DNA from: Aminiphilus circumscriptus DSM 16581
GTDB taxonomy: Bacteria > Synergistota > Synergistia > Synergistales > Aminiphilaceae
Length of the DNA stretch: 64,000 bases
Assembly: GCF_000526375.1 (NCBI RefSeq)
Contig: NZ_JAFY01000007.1
Span: 806,001 to 870,000, forward strand
Direction: 5' to 3'
Shown here: positions 46,456 through 55,128 of the stretch, one piece after another
How positions within the stretch are numbered: the stretch's first letter is position 1
Layout: every line of letters starts with the position of its first letter
The notes under the pieces: model-generated
The model's database searches: none
Told to the model about the DNA's origin: nothing
The model's input: only the letters and a program-made list of their open reading frames with translations
Position numbers and translations under genes: made by a program

Positions 46456-47083
46456 GGGAGATGAAACGACTTTTGCGGGACATCTTCTTCAGAGTGTATC
46501 GGTCCTGTCGTTCCCGTTCCGCAAGAATTTCTCGAATTCGTTTGTATTCCGCGCGCAACGTCGGGAGAACAGCGTGTTCCAGGTTGTTGATTTTCCTCAT
46601 GGTGTTTCTCAGGTCCTTTTCAAGGGCCACGAGTTTTGCCCTTACATTGATATAGCGCCAGAGGATCTCGTCCACATCGGAAAGAGCCGACAAAAGATCG
46701 TCAAGATGAATAGAGGAGAGTGCAGGATCGTATTTCATCGTAGAGGGATGCAATTCATCCTCCGATTGGGCAGGACGAAACTGCGCAAAGGTACACCCCA
46801 TGAGAGAATGACGTTCCATAACCACAACGAGAGGAATCTGCCCCGGATGGAGAAGAGACAACATGTGTTGCCCTTCGTACATACGAACCAGCGCATAGAC
46901 CATGGAAATGCGCACACATAACTCACGGAACCTTTTCCCGAGCGAAGCGAAAAGGCGTCGCTCCTGTTCGATCGCGAGAACAAGAGCATCCCTTTTTTTC
47001 TGGAGAAGCCCCATTCCGTACCGGATCGTTTCCGTCCTGCGCCTGAGCGCAAGCATTTGTTCCCTTGTCGGAGAAAGTGCCAT
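46430..47083 (-). CDS. V-type ATPase subunit D (second operon)
   Basis: Central rotor shaft, about 217 residues from the ATG at 47083, starting ALSPTREQMLALRRRTETIR. Long helices flank the middle (LLQKKRDALVLAIEQERRLF; ALEKDLRNTMRKINNLEHAV, the conserved RRVNALEHV-like block). It differs strongly from the D subunit at 11000-11626, so the two operons are not a recent duplication. It follows subunit B by 2 nt and overlaps DUF951. Confidence 0.92.
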   Translation of the reverse strand: MALSPTREQMLALRRRTETIRYGMGLLQKKRDALVLAIEQERRLFASLGKRFRELCVRISMVYALVRMYEGQHMLSLLHPGQIPLVVVMERHSLMGCTFAQFRPAQSEDELHPSTMKYDPALSSIHLDDLLSALSDVDEILWRYINVRAKLVALEKDLRNTMRKINNLEHAVLPTLRAEYKRIREILAERERQDRYTLKKMSRKSRFISHECENGLL

Positions 47084-47085
47084 GT

Positions 47086-48483
47086 CTAGGTCGCTCTTCC
47101 TTCGGCCATGCGTTGCAGAGACTCCTCGGGAAGCCGATAAAGCTCGTCCCTGGGAAGAAGCGAGAGACACTCCATGCCTACTCTCATGGAACTCTCGAGT
47201 GAACGATCCTCTTTCCCCTGGTGAACAAAACGCTCCTCAAAGACTTTCGCAAAGGAGAGATAATTTTGTTCCACGGGACTCAATCCTTCTTCTCCCACAA
47301 TGAGTTTCAACCGTTCGAGATCTTTTCCCTTCGCGTAGGAAGCGTAGAGTTGATCGGCCAAAGCCCTGTGTTCGGGAAAGGTCTTCCCCCGCCCGACACC
47401 CTTGTTCATAAGCCGACTCAGACTGGGAAGGACACTCACGGGAGGAAAGAGACCGCGTTCATTCATATCCCTGGAAAGAACGATCTGTCCCTCGGTAATA
47501 TACCCGGAAAGGTCCACCACCGGATGGGTCATGTCGTCATCAGGCATAGTGATGATGGGAATTTGCGTGATGCTTCCACTTCTTCCCTTGACACTGCCAG
47601 CTCGTTCGTAGATCGTCGAAAGGTCCGAATACATGTAGCCTGGGAAACCGCGACGGCCTGGCATTTCCTCCCGGGCTGCACTGATTTCCCGAAGGGCCTC
47701 GCAGTATTGCAGCATGTCCGTGAGGACCACGAGAACATCGTAGTCCAGGGTAAACGCAAAGTATTCCGCCACAGCAAGGGCCATACGGGGGGTAAGTAGC
47801 CGCTCCACAGGGGAATCACTCGCAAGGTTGAGAAAAAAAACACCATGGGCAAGGACACCCGCCTCAGAAAAAACATCCATGAAATAACGAGCTTCCTGCT
47901 GCGTAACCCCCATGGCAGCGAAAACCACGAGAAAAGACTGTTCACTCCCGGGAACACGTGCCTGGGTGGCGATCTGCGCGGCAATTCTTGCTGCCGGAAG
48001 ACCGGCTCCGGAGAAGATCGGCAGTTTTTGGCCCCTGACAAGGGTATTCATAAGATCGATGGTGGAAATGCCCGTTTCGACGAACTTGTCTGGTCCAATT
48101 CGTTGTGTAGGATTGAGCGGCTCTCCCTGAATCGACATCAACTCACCGCCCAACGGCGCGGGTTTCCCATCAAGAGGTCGGAAGCGCCCGTCGAGAATGC
48201 GTCCCATGAGCATCTTGCCCACGGGAATCCGTACAATATCTCTTTCGAGATACACCGTACTCCGAGGCGCATCGAGTCCCATGGTTCCCTCGAAGAGCTG
48301 AATTGCACAATAGCATTCCTCCACCAGCAGGATCTGTCCCGTGGCAATACCCTGAGGACTTTCCACCGTGACCGTTTCTCCGTATCCCGCATTCCGTACT
48401 CCTTCGACGAAAAGAAGAGGACCCACGATATCCCGAACGGTCCGATATCCTTCGCGATAGAGTGGTCTCATTGCAGGGCTCAC
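47086..48483 (-). CDS. V-type ATPase subunit B (second operon)
   Basis: Non-catalytic head subunit, 465 residues: [79 protein letters not shown] and MYSDLSTIYERAGSVKG. The GTG at 48483 overlaps the subunit A stop and has GAGGTGA 6 nt upstream. No P-loop, as expected. Confidence 0.95.
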   Translation of the reverse strand: MSPAMRPLYREGYRTVRDIVGPLLFVEGVRNAGYGETVTVESPQGIATGQILLVEECYCAIQLFEGTMGLDAPRSTVYLERDIVRIPVGKMLMGRILDGRFRPLDGKPAPLGGELMSIQGEPLNPTQRIGPDKFVETGISTIDLMNTLVRGQKLPIFSGAGLPAARIAAQIATQARVPGSEQSFLVVFAAMGVTQQEARYFMDVFSEAGVLAHGVFFLNLASDSPVERLLTPRMALAVAEYFAFTLDYDVLVVLTDMLQYCEALREISAAREEMPGRRGFPGYMYSDLSTIYERAGSVKGRSGSITQIPIITMPDDDMTHPVVDLSGYITEGQIVLSRDMNERGLFPPVSVLPSLSRLMNKGVGRGKTFPEHRALADQLYASYAKGKDLERLKLIVGEEGLSPVEQNYLSFAKVFEERFVHQGKEDRSLESSMRVGMECLSLLPRDELYRLPEESLQRMAEGRAT

Positions 48484-50249
48484 AGGGCGATCACCTCGGT
48501 CTCATCGAGTACTTTGGAAAATCTTGCGCTCCATTTGGCCATTTCCAGAGGGAAGTGTTCGTCATCCTCACTCCGCAGTCGGATCAGCTCGACACGCATG
48601 CCCGCTGTGGGAATCTGCTCGAAAAGAAGTCCCTGGTCAATGCGGTTGCGCACGAGAAGGTCCGTGTCCCGAAGAAAACACAGCAGGTCGTTCTGCCTTG
48701 CGAGAGGACAAAATGCGTCTACCGCGTCGAAGGCATTCTGCTGCAGATACACCACACGCAGAAGTTCCGAGAGAAACAACACCCATTTATCGGTTTCGGA
48801 GAGGCCATCCCTTCCGACAAGCTGTACCAATTCCAGAAGTTCCTTCTCCCTTGCAAGAGCCTCTCGAAGAAACCGTTTCCCCTCTTTCCATTTCTTTCCC
48901 AAAAGGTTCTCGAAATAGCCGTCCATCTGTTCCTCGTAGAGGGAATAGCTCGTTTTCCAGTTGATGGCCGGGAAATGCCGCTGTTGCGCCAGCGTTTTGT
49001 CGAGAGACCAAAAGACTCCGGAAAGGCGCAGGCTTCCCTGGGTCACCGGTTCGGAAAAATCGCCTCCTGGAGGCGACACGGCGTTGATGACGCTCACCGA
49101 ACCGAGCCGTTCCGGAGAACCAAGGGAGACGACCTTTCCGGCCCTCTCGTAATATTGAGCGAGACGAGAACCGAGATAGGCGGGATACCCCTCTTCTCCG
49201 GGCATCTCTTCCAAGCGTCCTCCGATTTCACGAAGTGCTTCGGCCCAGCGAGAAGTGGAATCCGCCATGATCGCAACGTGGAGTCCCATGTCCCGAAAAT
49301 ATTCTGCAATGGACATACCGAGATAGATGCTCGCCTCCCTGGCGGCAACGGGCATATTGGACGTGTTGGCGATGAGCACCATACGTTCCATCAAGGGAAA
49401 TCCATTATGAGGATCCACAAGCGTGGGAAATTCCTCCAGGACCTCCGTCATTTCATTTCCTCGCTCGCCGCAGCCGATATAGACGATCACCTGGGCATTG
49501 CACCATTTTGCAAGAGATTGCTGCGTCACGGTCTTTCCAGTTCCGAACCCTCCCGGAATGACCGCTGCACCACCCAATGCCAAAGGAAACAGTGTATCGA
49601 GAATGCGCTGTCCCGTTACCAGAGGGACATCCAAGGAAAGCCTCTTCGCCACAGGCCTCGTTTTACGGACTTCCCAACGCTGCATCATAGAGAAGGGAGG
49701 GGTATCCTGAAAAAAACACAAAGGAGCCTCTACCTCGTAGACCCCTTCCGAGGCGATTTTTTGAACCACACCGCCGGGGAAATCGGGTGGTGCCATCAAT
49801 CGATGCTCAATCGCCCGCCCTTCCCTGACAACACCCCAGCAATCGCCAGCCTTGAGAAAAATATTCTCCGTGACGGACGGTGTGAACTCCCACCGCGCCG
49901 TCCTGTCCAACGTAGCCGCGTCAGCCCCTCTCTGAATCCACAGGGAATCCTTACCAAGCGTGTAAAGAGGACGTCCGATACCATCGAAAACCTGCCCGAG
50001 CAACCCGGGGCCAAGCTCCACCTCGAAGAGGCGACCGGAAAAGTATACGGGCTCTCCTGCACGCACTCCCGTCGTCTCCTCGTAGACCTGAATATCCACT
50101 CCAGCGCCGCGAATGCGTACCACTTCTCCCATGAGCATGAGTTCGCCAACGTGAGCGACTTCGAACATGCGCACAGGAAAATCAATGGAGGCGCGTATCA
50201 CCGGCCCGGCCACCGCACGCACACGGCCGACTCGCGTCATTGTCGTCAC
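48480..50249 (-). CDS. V-type ATPase catalytic subunit A (second operon)
   Basis: Catalytic subunit, 589 residues: VGRVRAVAGPVIRASIDFPV, the bulge block MQRWEVRKTRPVAKRLSLDV, the P-loop GGFGTGKTVTQQSLAKW (GPFGSGKT in the first operon), [16 protein letters not shown], and [20 protein letters not shown]. All catalytic blocks look intact, so this enzyme should be active. Subunit F lies 1-2 nt upstream. Confidence 0.95.
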   Translation of the reverse strand: MTTMTRVGRVRAVAGPVIRASIDFPVRMFEVAHVGELMLMGEVVRIRGAGVDIQVYEETTGVRAGEPVYFSGRLFEVELGPGLLGQVFDGIGRPLYTLGKDSLWIQRGADAATLDRTARWEFTPSVTENIFLKAGDCWGVVREGRAIEHRLMAPPDFPGGVVQKIASEGVYEVEAPLCFFQDTPPFSMMQRWEVRKTRPVAKRLSLDVPLVTGQRILDTLFPLALGGAAVIPGGFGTGKTVTQQSLAKWCNAQVIVYIGCGERGNEMTEVLEEFPTLVDPHNGFPLMERMVLIANTSNMPVAAREASIYLGMSIAEYFRDMGLHVAIMADSTSRWAEALREIGGRLEEMPGEEGYPAYLGSRLAQYYERAGKVVSLGSPERLGSVSVINAVSPPGGDFSEPVTQGSLRLSGVFWSLDKTLAQQRHFPAINWKTSYSLYEEQMDGYFENLLGKKWKEGKRFLREALAREKELLELVQLVGRDGLSETDKWVLFLSELLRVVYLQQNAFDAVDAFCPLARQNDLLCFLRDTDLLVRNRIDQGLLFEQIPTAGMRVELIRLRSEDDEHFPLEMAKWSARFSKVLDETEVIAL

Positions 50250-50250
50250 C

Positions 50251-50523
50251 TCAATCCTCTCGGAGCTTCATATCGGGAAAAGGGACCCACACGGGACGCC
50301 CCATATGGTGTATCCGCTGCTTCACAGGATGAGGAAGGCGATCAAACCACCCTTCCTCGACGAGGATGAACGCTACCCTGTCCTCCACAAGCCTGCTCCA
50401 AACAGTGCGAACATCCTCGGGATGTTCACAATTGACGGGAACAAATCCCTTCACAGACCAAAGATCGATGAAGAGTCGCGTTCCAAGAACAAGTGTTTCG
50501 TAGGTTCTCTCGTCCACGGACAT
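50251..50523 (-). CDS. V-type ATPase subunit F (second operon)
   Basis: About 90 residues from the ATG at 50523: ETLVLGTRLFIDLWSVKGFV, then VEDRVAFILVEEGWFDRL and HHMGRPVWVPFPD. The Rossmann-like alternation and position between C and A identify it; sequence similarity to F is modest and the C-terminal helix is short. The longer in-frame extension to 50778 lies within subunit C and is not coding. Confidence 0.82.
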   Translation of the reverse strand: MSVDERTYETLVLGTRLFIDLWSVKGFVPVNCEHPEDVRTVWSRLVEDRVAFILVEEGWFDRLPHPVKQRIHHMGRPVWVPFPDMKLRED

Positions 50524-50531
50524 CAGCCTTT

Positions 50532-51584
50532 TCAGTTCTTGATTCCAATCAGCCGTTCGAAGATGCCTTCGGGAGAAAGTCCCAGGGCTGCGCCGACGAC
50601 GATGGTGTTGAGATTCTGCCACTCCGTAATCTGCCTGGCCACATAACTGATGGCAACTTCGATACCAAGGGGGTTTTTCCTCATGAGCCCTATTTGCCAC
50701 TGCAAAAAAGCGCCGTGAAGAGCACGTTGAAATTCCGAAGGCGTCGTCTCGGCGATATTCCGTACCCAGGAACGCCACGTTGTTCCATGGACCACTTCCG
50801 CGAGGGAGCGGGCGAGAACGAGACGGCGGGGCGACAGGGAATATCCTTCGGGCACGTACTCGCTTTCCTGATGAGGCGTTTCCTCATAGCCCGTGTGATG
50901 CCTGAGCCAGATTCCAATATTCCAAAGATCGATGAGACGACCGAGATACTCTCTTACACGTGTGCCATTGGAGGAGGTGAAGGAAGACATTTCACTCCGG
51001 AGTGCCTCGAGTATCCCCAAAAGAAACCTGCGTTCAGCCAATACGAGAGGATGTCCCCGGGCAAGCGCTGCAGCGGCTTCTCCTATGGCTCCAGCAAAAG
51101 GATGCACAACGGCTCTGCATCGTTCGCAAAGCTCGAGAAGCGATGCGCTCTCCCAAAGTTCATGGTAGAGATCCCCTGACATACTGCCGTATTCATGCCA
51201 GAGAGGCTGAAGCAAAGCATCTCGACGAGGAACTGCGAAAGAGCGTAACAAGAGGCGACCGTTGTGCAAATCCGCCCTCGTCAGGAGAACCGACAGCAAC
51301 GCTGCCGGTTCTCCCTGAGCGAGAGATCGCACAAAGTGAAGTTCCTCGGCAACTCCCAGGGCAAGAGCCGTTTCAAGACGTTTGAGGGAAGACGTTTCGG
51401 TGGACACCAACTCAAACCGGTACGCTCTTGCGTACCGGCTTTCAAGAAGGAACGCTTCCACACCGCGCAACCCACCTCTGGCGAGAGAAGCGTATTGCTC
51501 ACTCCGGAGAAACGACGTGGATCTGGCTCTTAGAGAGGCATTAAGATAACCGTAGTTCTCTGGAGATCCTATCCACTTCTTCAA
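50532..51584 (-). CDS. V-type ATPase subunit C (second operon)
   Basis: Ring-to-stalk connector, about 350 residues, all-helical. The family N-terminal pattern appears as NYGYLNASLRARSTSFLRSE and a later block reads RRFLLGILEALRSEMSSF. No ATG or GTG fits this N-terminus; the nearest candidate is a TTG at 51584, inside the 3' end of subunit E, so the start is uncertain. Position between E and F supports the call. Confidence 0.8.
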   Translation of the reverse strand: MKKWIGSPENYGYLNASLRARSTSFLRSEQYASLARGGLRGVEAFLLESRYARAYRFELVSTETSSLKRLETALALGVAEELHFVRSLAQGEPAALLSVLLTRADLHNGRLLLRSFAVPRRDALLQPLWHEYGSMSGDLYHELWESASLLELCERCRAVVHPFAGAIGEAAAALARGHPLVLAERRFLLGILEALRSEMSSFTSSNGTRVREYLGRLIDLWNIGIWLRHHTGYEETPHQESEYVPEGYSLSPRRLVLARSLAEVVHGTTWRSWVRNIAETTPSEFQRALHGAFLQWQIGLMRKNPLGIEVAISYVARQITEWQNLNTIVVGAALGLSPEGIFERLIGIKN

Positions 51585-52179
51585 AAAAAGGAATAAGGAA
51601 TCGATCAAGCTCCCGCCCCACTTCGGCGCGACATCGTCTCCATCTGGTCTGGAGAGTATTCTCAACGAATATTCGTTTATCCGAGGCAGTGTAGACCGTA
51701 CAACCACCCCAAGGATCGTCGATCTCCTCCCTGACCTCAACGATCTCCGGTCTGGAAGAAAGGCGCTCTGCGGTACCCGGTGGAACGCAAACAACGCAGG
51801 GAGTTCCCGCAACAAAAAGCGCCTCGGCTACCAAACGCTCAAGAGAGGAGATACCGGAACCGAAAGCATCCTCTTCTTTCAGGCGAGCCGCTATTTTTTC
51901 TTCCACCGCATTCAGAAGCTCTTCTCCCCAAAAAGCCACTCTATCCCGAAGCTCTTGAAGGAGAAATCGTTTCCGCACGCAAAGGCGACGTGCTTTTTCC
52001 GACGCAATCTCCCGTCTCAACAGAACGACCTGCTTTTCAACCTGCCGACGACGCTCCGCGACGCGATCCTCGATCTCTTCTTCCATGCGACGCCTTTCGG
52101 AGGTTATTCGAGCCTCGTATTCCACGCGCAATGCCTCTTTGAACGCCTCAAGTCGTGTTTCCACATCGTTCTGAGACAC
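51541..52179 (-). CDS. V-type ATPase subunit E (second operon)
   Basis: Peripheral-stalk subunit, about 212 residues from the GTG at 52179. The N-terminal half is a charged coiled coil (VEYEARITSERRRMEEEIED and on), with a globular C-terminal half (DPWGGCTVYTASDKRIFVEN) matching the WGGxV/I pattern of subunit E. The frame is open to 52254, but that would overlap K. Highly diverged from the first-operon E. Confidence 0.85.
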   Translation of the reverse strand: MSQNDVETRLEAFKEALRVEYEARITSERRRMEEEIEDRVAERRRQVEKQVVLLRREIASEKARRLCVRKRFLLQELRDRVAFWGEELLNAVEEKIAARLKEEDAFGSGISSLERLVAEALFVAGTPCVVCVPPGTAERLSSRPEIVEVREEIDDPWGGCTVYTASDKRIFVENTLQTRWRRCRAEVGRELDRFLIPFFEEVDRISRELRLS

Positions 52180-52210
52180 GAAAACCACCGTTCCCGTTTC
52201 TGTCTCGTTC

Positions 52211-52429
52211 TCAGGCAAATCGAAGAATGAGCATGATAGCCACAACGAAACCAAGAATCACCATCGTCTCCGGAATGGCCTCGAGAATGATCATCGTTCC
52301 TGCGGTTTCCGGCTTCTCCGCCACGGTGCCGGCACCGGCACTCCCGATCTTGGCCTGTGCATAGGCCGTGGCAAGGGCGGGAACTCCCACCGCGAGAGCC
52401 GCAGCAAGAGCTATCAGGGCTTTTTCCAC
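52211..52429 (-). CDS. V-type ATPase proteolipid subunit K, single-hairpin type (second operon)
   Basis: 72-residue rotor-ring subunit with two membrane helices, from the GTG at 52429 (AAAGGAGGAG 8 nt upstream). It reads TAYAQAKIGSAGAGTVAEKP in the polar loop region and LEAIPETMVILGFVVA with the ion-binding Glu54. Half the size of the K subunit at 16930-17409 and of the archaeal/clostridial A-type pattern. Q25 and T55 could support sodium binding, but the ion cannot be decided by reading. Overlaps subunit I by 16 nt. Confidence 0.92.
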   Translation of the reverse strand: MEKALIALAAALAVGVPALATAYAQAKIGSAGAGTVAEKPETAGTMIILEAIPETMVILGFVVAIMLILRFA

Positions 52430-54321
52430 GAAGGACTCCTCCTTTTCCCGAACGGTCGATAGGCAATACCGCCCCCGACGTAAAACTTCCCCAGAAACTC
52501 GACGTAATGGAGCCTGGCAGCATGCAACCCCGACCCCGCGAGAGCCAGAACGAAATTGAGGAGATGCATGGCCAACGCCATCATGATTCCCAAAATAGAA
52601 ATACCGAGAACATCCACGAAAGAGGATGCGACCATGGCGAGAATTGCGGAAGAAAGACCGATGGCACCGATTCGCACGTAACTCAGGACATTGCCAACGG
52701 TTCCGAGATATTCGATGATTCCTCCCAGCCCACCTCCCATGAGAAGAACCACCGTGCCAACGATGACAGCGGAGAGAGAAACCGAAAAAAGTTTGTCGGG
52801 AAGCCATCCCTTGAAGATGACAATCCCTAGGACAAGACCGGACATAATGACGAGATTGCCTAATTTTTCCATCCAGAGGTGTTTGTGGCGGTGACGAATT
52901 CCTTCAATGAGTCCCAAGAAGTGACCGAGACAGACGTGAGCCAGTCCCAACATCACCGTGAAAACGAGTACCGGCATGACCGCTGCGGATCGCTCCACCC
53001 AGAGAGGCCTCATGTGCAGAAGACGATGCCCCGTATCCCCGAAGAATTCGCCGTAGGCAATTCCCCAGGCGATACTCCATCCCGCGATGAAATAGAGAAT
53101 GCTTCCTATGTGTGAGGCAAGCACAGATTTTCCGAAACGCCGCGCAAGAAAACCGAAGAGGGCGATAAAAAGACCGTAGCCGATGTCGCCGACCATGCAA
53201 CCGGAGAAAAAGGGGAAAAAGATGCCGACGAGAACGGTAGGATCAAGTCCGGAATATTTCGGCGGAGAAAGAAGCTTGAGAAAGAGTTCGAAGGGAGCGA
53301 ACGGCCCTGGGTTGGATAGCGCTGTAGGCACTTGGTGCCATTCGTCATCCGAGGGATAGCGCCAGGAAAGAAGCACATCTCTGTCAAAGCGTTCGCGCAG
53401 ACGTGACACGACGGAAGAAAGTGCATCACCGGGAACCCAGCCTTCGACGAAAAACAGTTCTCCTTTCTCCGTCAATCCCCTCTCTACCTCGACAACCTCT
53501 GCCTGTTCATCCAGAGCAATGAAGAGCGCAGCGAGCTTCGGTCCCCATTCCTTCCTTGTCTTCGACAGCTCCCTTTCGATCTCGTCGAGGCGGGCGGGCA
53601 ACCATTGCAAGCCCTCCTCCACCGCCGAAAAGGATGCGTAAGGCGTCTTTTTCTCGAAGACATGAGGAGCCCGCCACGCCGCTGCGCCGTTCTCCCGAAA
53701 GAGCGTTTCCACCTCTTCAAGCGCAGACGGAGGAACGCTCACGGCAAGCAACACATCCTTTTCCACGCGAACGCTATGGTACCGAAGTGATACACGTTCC
53801 TTGACAGAGGTGTATTTCTTGAGGATCTTTCGTACGCGCCCCAGGAGAGAACTCTGCAGGGACGGAACGATCCACCACAGGGACACCTCGTTTCCAGAGG
53901 CACGCTCTTCTTTGAGAAACCCGGAAAAATGAGAGGTGATTTGGTGAGATTTCCTCAGGGCTCTATGGGATTCCTCAAGGGCTTCTTTTTCCTGGAGAAG
54001 GTTGCCAAGTCGTGCTCTGAACGACTCGATGCTTCGCTCAACCTCATTGACAAGCTCAGGAGTGAGTTGGTCGAGTCCCGCCCGAGCCCGTTCGAGCTGC
54101 ACGTCGTCCAAGGTATTCCATTCGTCCCAGGAAAGAACCTCCAACATCCCCAACAGCGTCGCTCCGATAACTCTCATCTTGTGGAGGTCTCCGTCGGGCA
54201 GCGACGTCACACGAGGAGAAGCAACGAGGTGAAAAATCCCCATCTCATGCAGCGTTCGAACCAATTCGTTTTTTCTGCTCGCGACACCCCAGAGGGCGAG
54301 CCGCACCATAGGGCGTATCAA
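52414..54321 (-). CDS. V-type ATPase subunit I/a (second operon)
   Basis: Membrane stator subunit, 635 residues. The soluble N-terminal half includes coiled-coil stretches (RARLGNLLQEKEALEESHRA). From about residue 340 there are seven to eight membrane segments with GIFFPFFSGCMVGDIGYGLF and LGTVGNVLSYVRIGAIGLSSAILA, which contains the conserved arginine. Starts 4 nt inside the H gene end. Confidence 0.94.
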   Translation of the reverse strand: MIRPMVRLALWGVASRKNELVRTLHEMGIFHLVASPRVTSLPDGDLHKMRVIGATLLGMLEVLSWDEWNTLDDVQLERARAGLDQLTPELVNEVERSIESFRARLGNLLQEKEALEESHRALRKSHQITSHFSGFLKEERASGNEVSLWWIVPSLQSSLLGRVRKILKKYTSVKERVSLRYHSVRVEKDVLLAVSVPPSALEEVETLFRENGAAAWRAPHVFEKKTPYASFSAVEEGLQWLPARLDEIERELSKTRKEWGPKLAALFIALDEQAEVVEVERGLTEKGELFFVEGWVPGDALSSVVSRLRERFDRDVLLSWRYPSDDEWHQVPTALSNPGPFAPFELFLKLLSPPKYSGLDPTVLVGIFFPFFSGCMVGDIGYGLFIALFGFLARRFGKSVLASHIGSILYFIAGWSIAWGIAYGEFFGDTGHRLLHMRPLWVERSAAVMPVLVFTVMLGLAHVCLGHFLGLIEGIRHRHKHLWMEKLGNLVIMSGLVLGIVIFKGWLPDKLFSVSLSAVIVGTVVLLMGGGLGGIIEYLGTVGNVLSYVRIGAIGLSSAILAMVASSFVDVLGISILGIMMALAMHLLNFVLALAGSGLHAARLHYVEFLGKFYVGGGIAYRPFGKRRSPSWKKP

Positions 54322-54674
54322 GGGAATTTCTCCTCGGGCGACTCAAGAACGAGACGTCCCCAGGCGTATCGATAAAGGGTCTCCACAATCTCCGCTTTGT
54401 CGAGGGTTGCAAGAAGGAGTGCCATCTTGGACTCCACGGATTCTCGCAGAAGCCGCTCCTCCTCTTCCACCTCTTTTAAAGACAGTGTTCGTTCCGTTTG
54501 AATATCCTCCAGTGTCCTTACCGCCATTTCCTCCAATTTTTCCAATGCGAGGAGGCGCTCTTTCTCGATGGCATCCTTCTCTCTGAGGAAAAGATCCTCA
54601 TACTCGAGGCGAAGGCTCTCCAGTTCTCGACGGATACGTTCCTGATTTTCAGCGCTTGTTTCCTGTTCTTTCAT
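54318..54674 (-). CDS. V-type ATPase peripheral-stalk G/H-like subunit (second operon)
   Basis: 118-residue, highly charged coiled-coil protein (ERIRRELESLRLEYEDLFLR; LLALEKLEEMAVRTLEDIQT). Called from architecture and from its place immediately upstream of subunit I, matching the first operon. It overlaps the CBS gene end by 26 nt and subunit I by 4 nt. Confidence 0.75.
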   Translation of the reverse strand: MKEQETSAENQERIRRELESLRLEYEDLFLREKDAIEKERLLALEKLEEMAVRTLEDIQTERTLSLKEVEEEERLLRESVESKMALLLATLDKAEIVETLYRYAWGRLVLESPEEKFP

Positions 54675-55128
54675 CGAATGTCTCCGCTTCCATCATGAAT
54701 TCACAGAACGCCCCTCTGTCAATGATCCCCACGAGTTTACCATTCTCCGAAACGGGAAGGCGCTTGATCCGCTTTCGGAGCATGAGATCCGCCACAGTCA
54801 TGAGACTCGTTGTGGGTTCCACGGCAATGAGGTTCACGGACATGAAATCGCTCACCTTTCGGTGAGCAAGAACCTTGAGGCGATCGAGAAAACTTCCCTC
54901 CGAATCCTCAAGGAACGTGCTCTGTGCAAGAACTTCCAGATAGGTGGGAACCGCAGCCCGAAGAATATCCGTCTCAGAAAGATATCCCACCAGATACCAA
55001 TTGTCCCGTACCACAGGGATGCCGGAAATACGCTGAGAATACATGACACGAACCGCTTCCAACACGGAGTCGTCCTCGGCAATCGCCGTCAAATCTCGCA
55101 CCATGAACGCTGCTGCGGGGGTATTCAT
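54649..55128 (-). CDS. CBS-pair protein
   Basis: 159 residues from the ATG at 55128, which overlaps the preceding glycosyltransferase stop (ATGA). Two CBS motifs: AAFMVRDLTAIAEDDSVLEA with QRISGIPVVRDNWYLVGYLS, and VSDFMSVNLIAVEPTTSL with KRIKRLPVSENGKLVGIIDR. Such pairs usually bind adenine nucleotides. Coupled to the second V-ATPase operon, it might sense ATP/AMP for that enzyme; this is inference from position only. Confidence 0.88.
   Translation of the reverse strand: MNTPAAAFMVRDLTAIAEDDSVLEAVRVMYSQRISGIPVVRDNWYLVGYLSETDILRAAVPTYLEVLAQSTFLEDSEGSFLDRLKVLAHRKVSDFMSVNLIAVEPTTSLMTVADLMLRKRIKRLPVSENGKLVGIIDRGAFCEFMMEAETFDERTGNKR

Noticed and set aside
48462-50369. 635-codon plus-strand open frame
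   Set aside because: Antisense to subunit A of the second V-ATPase; no ribosome-binding site or motif.
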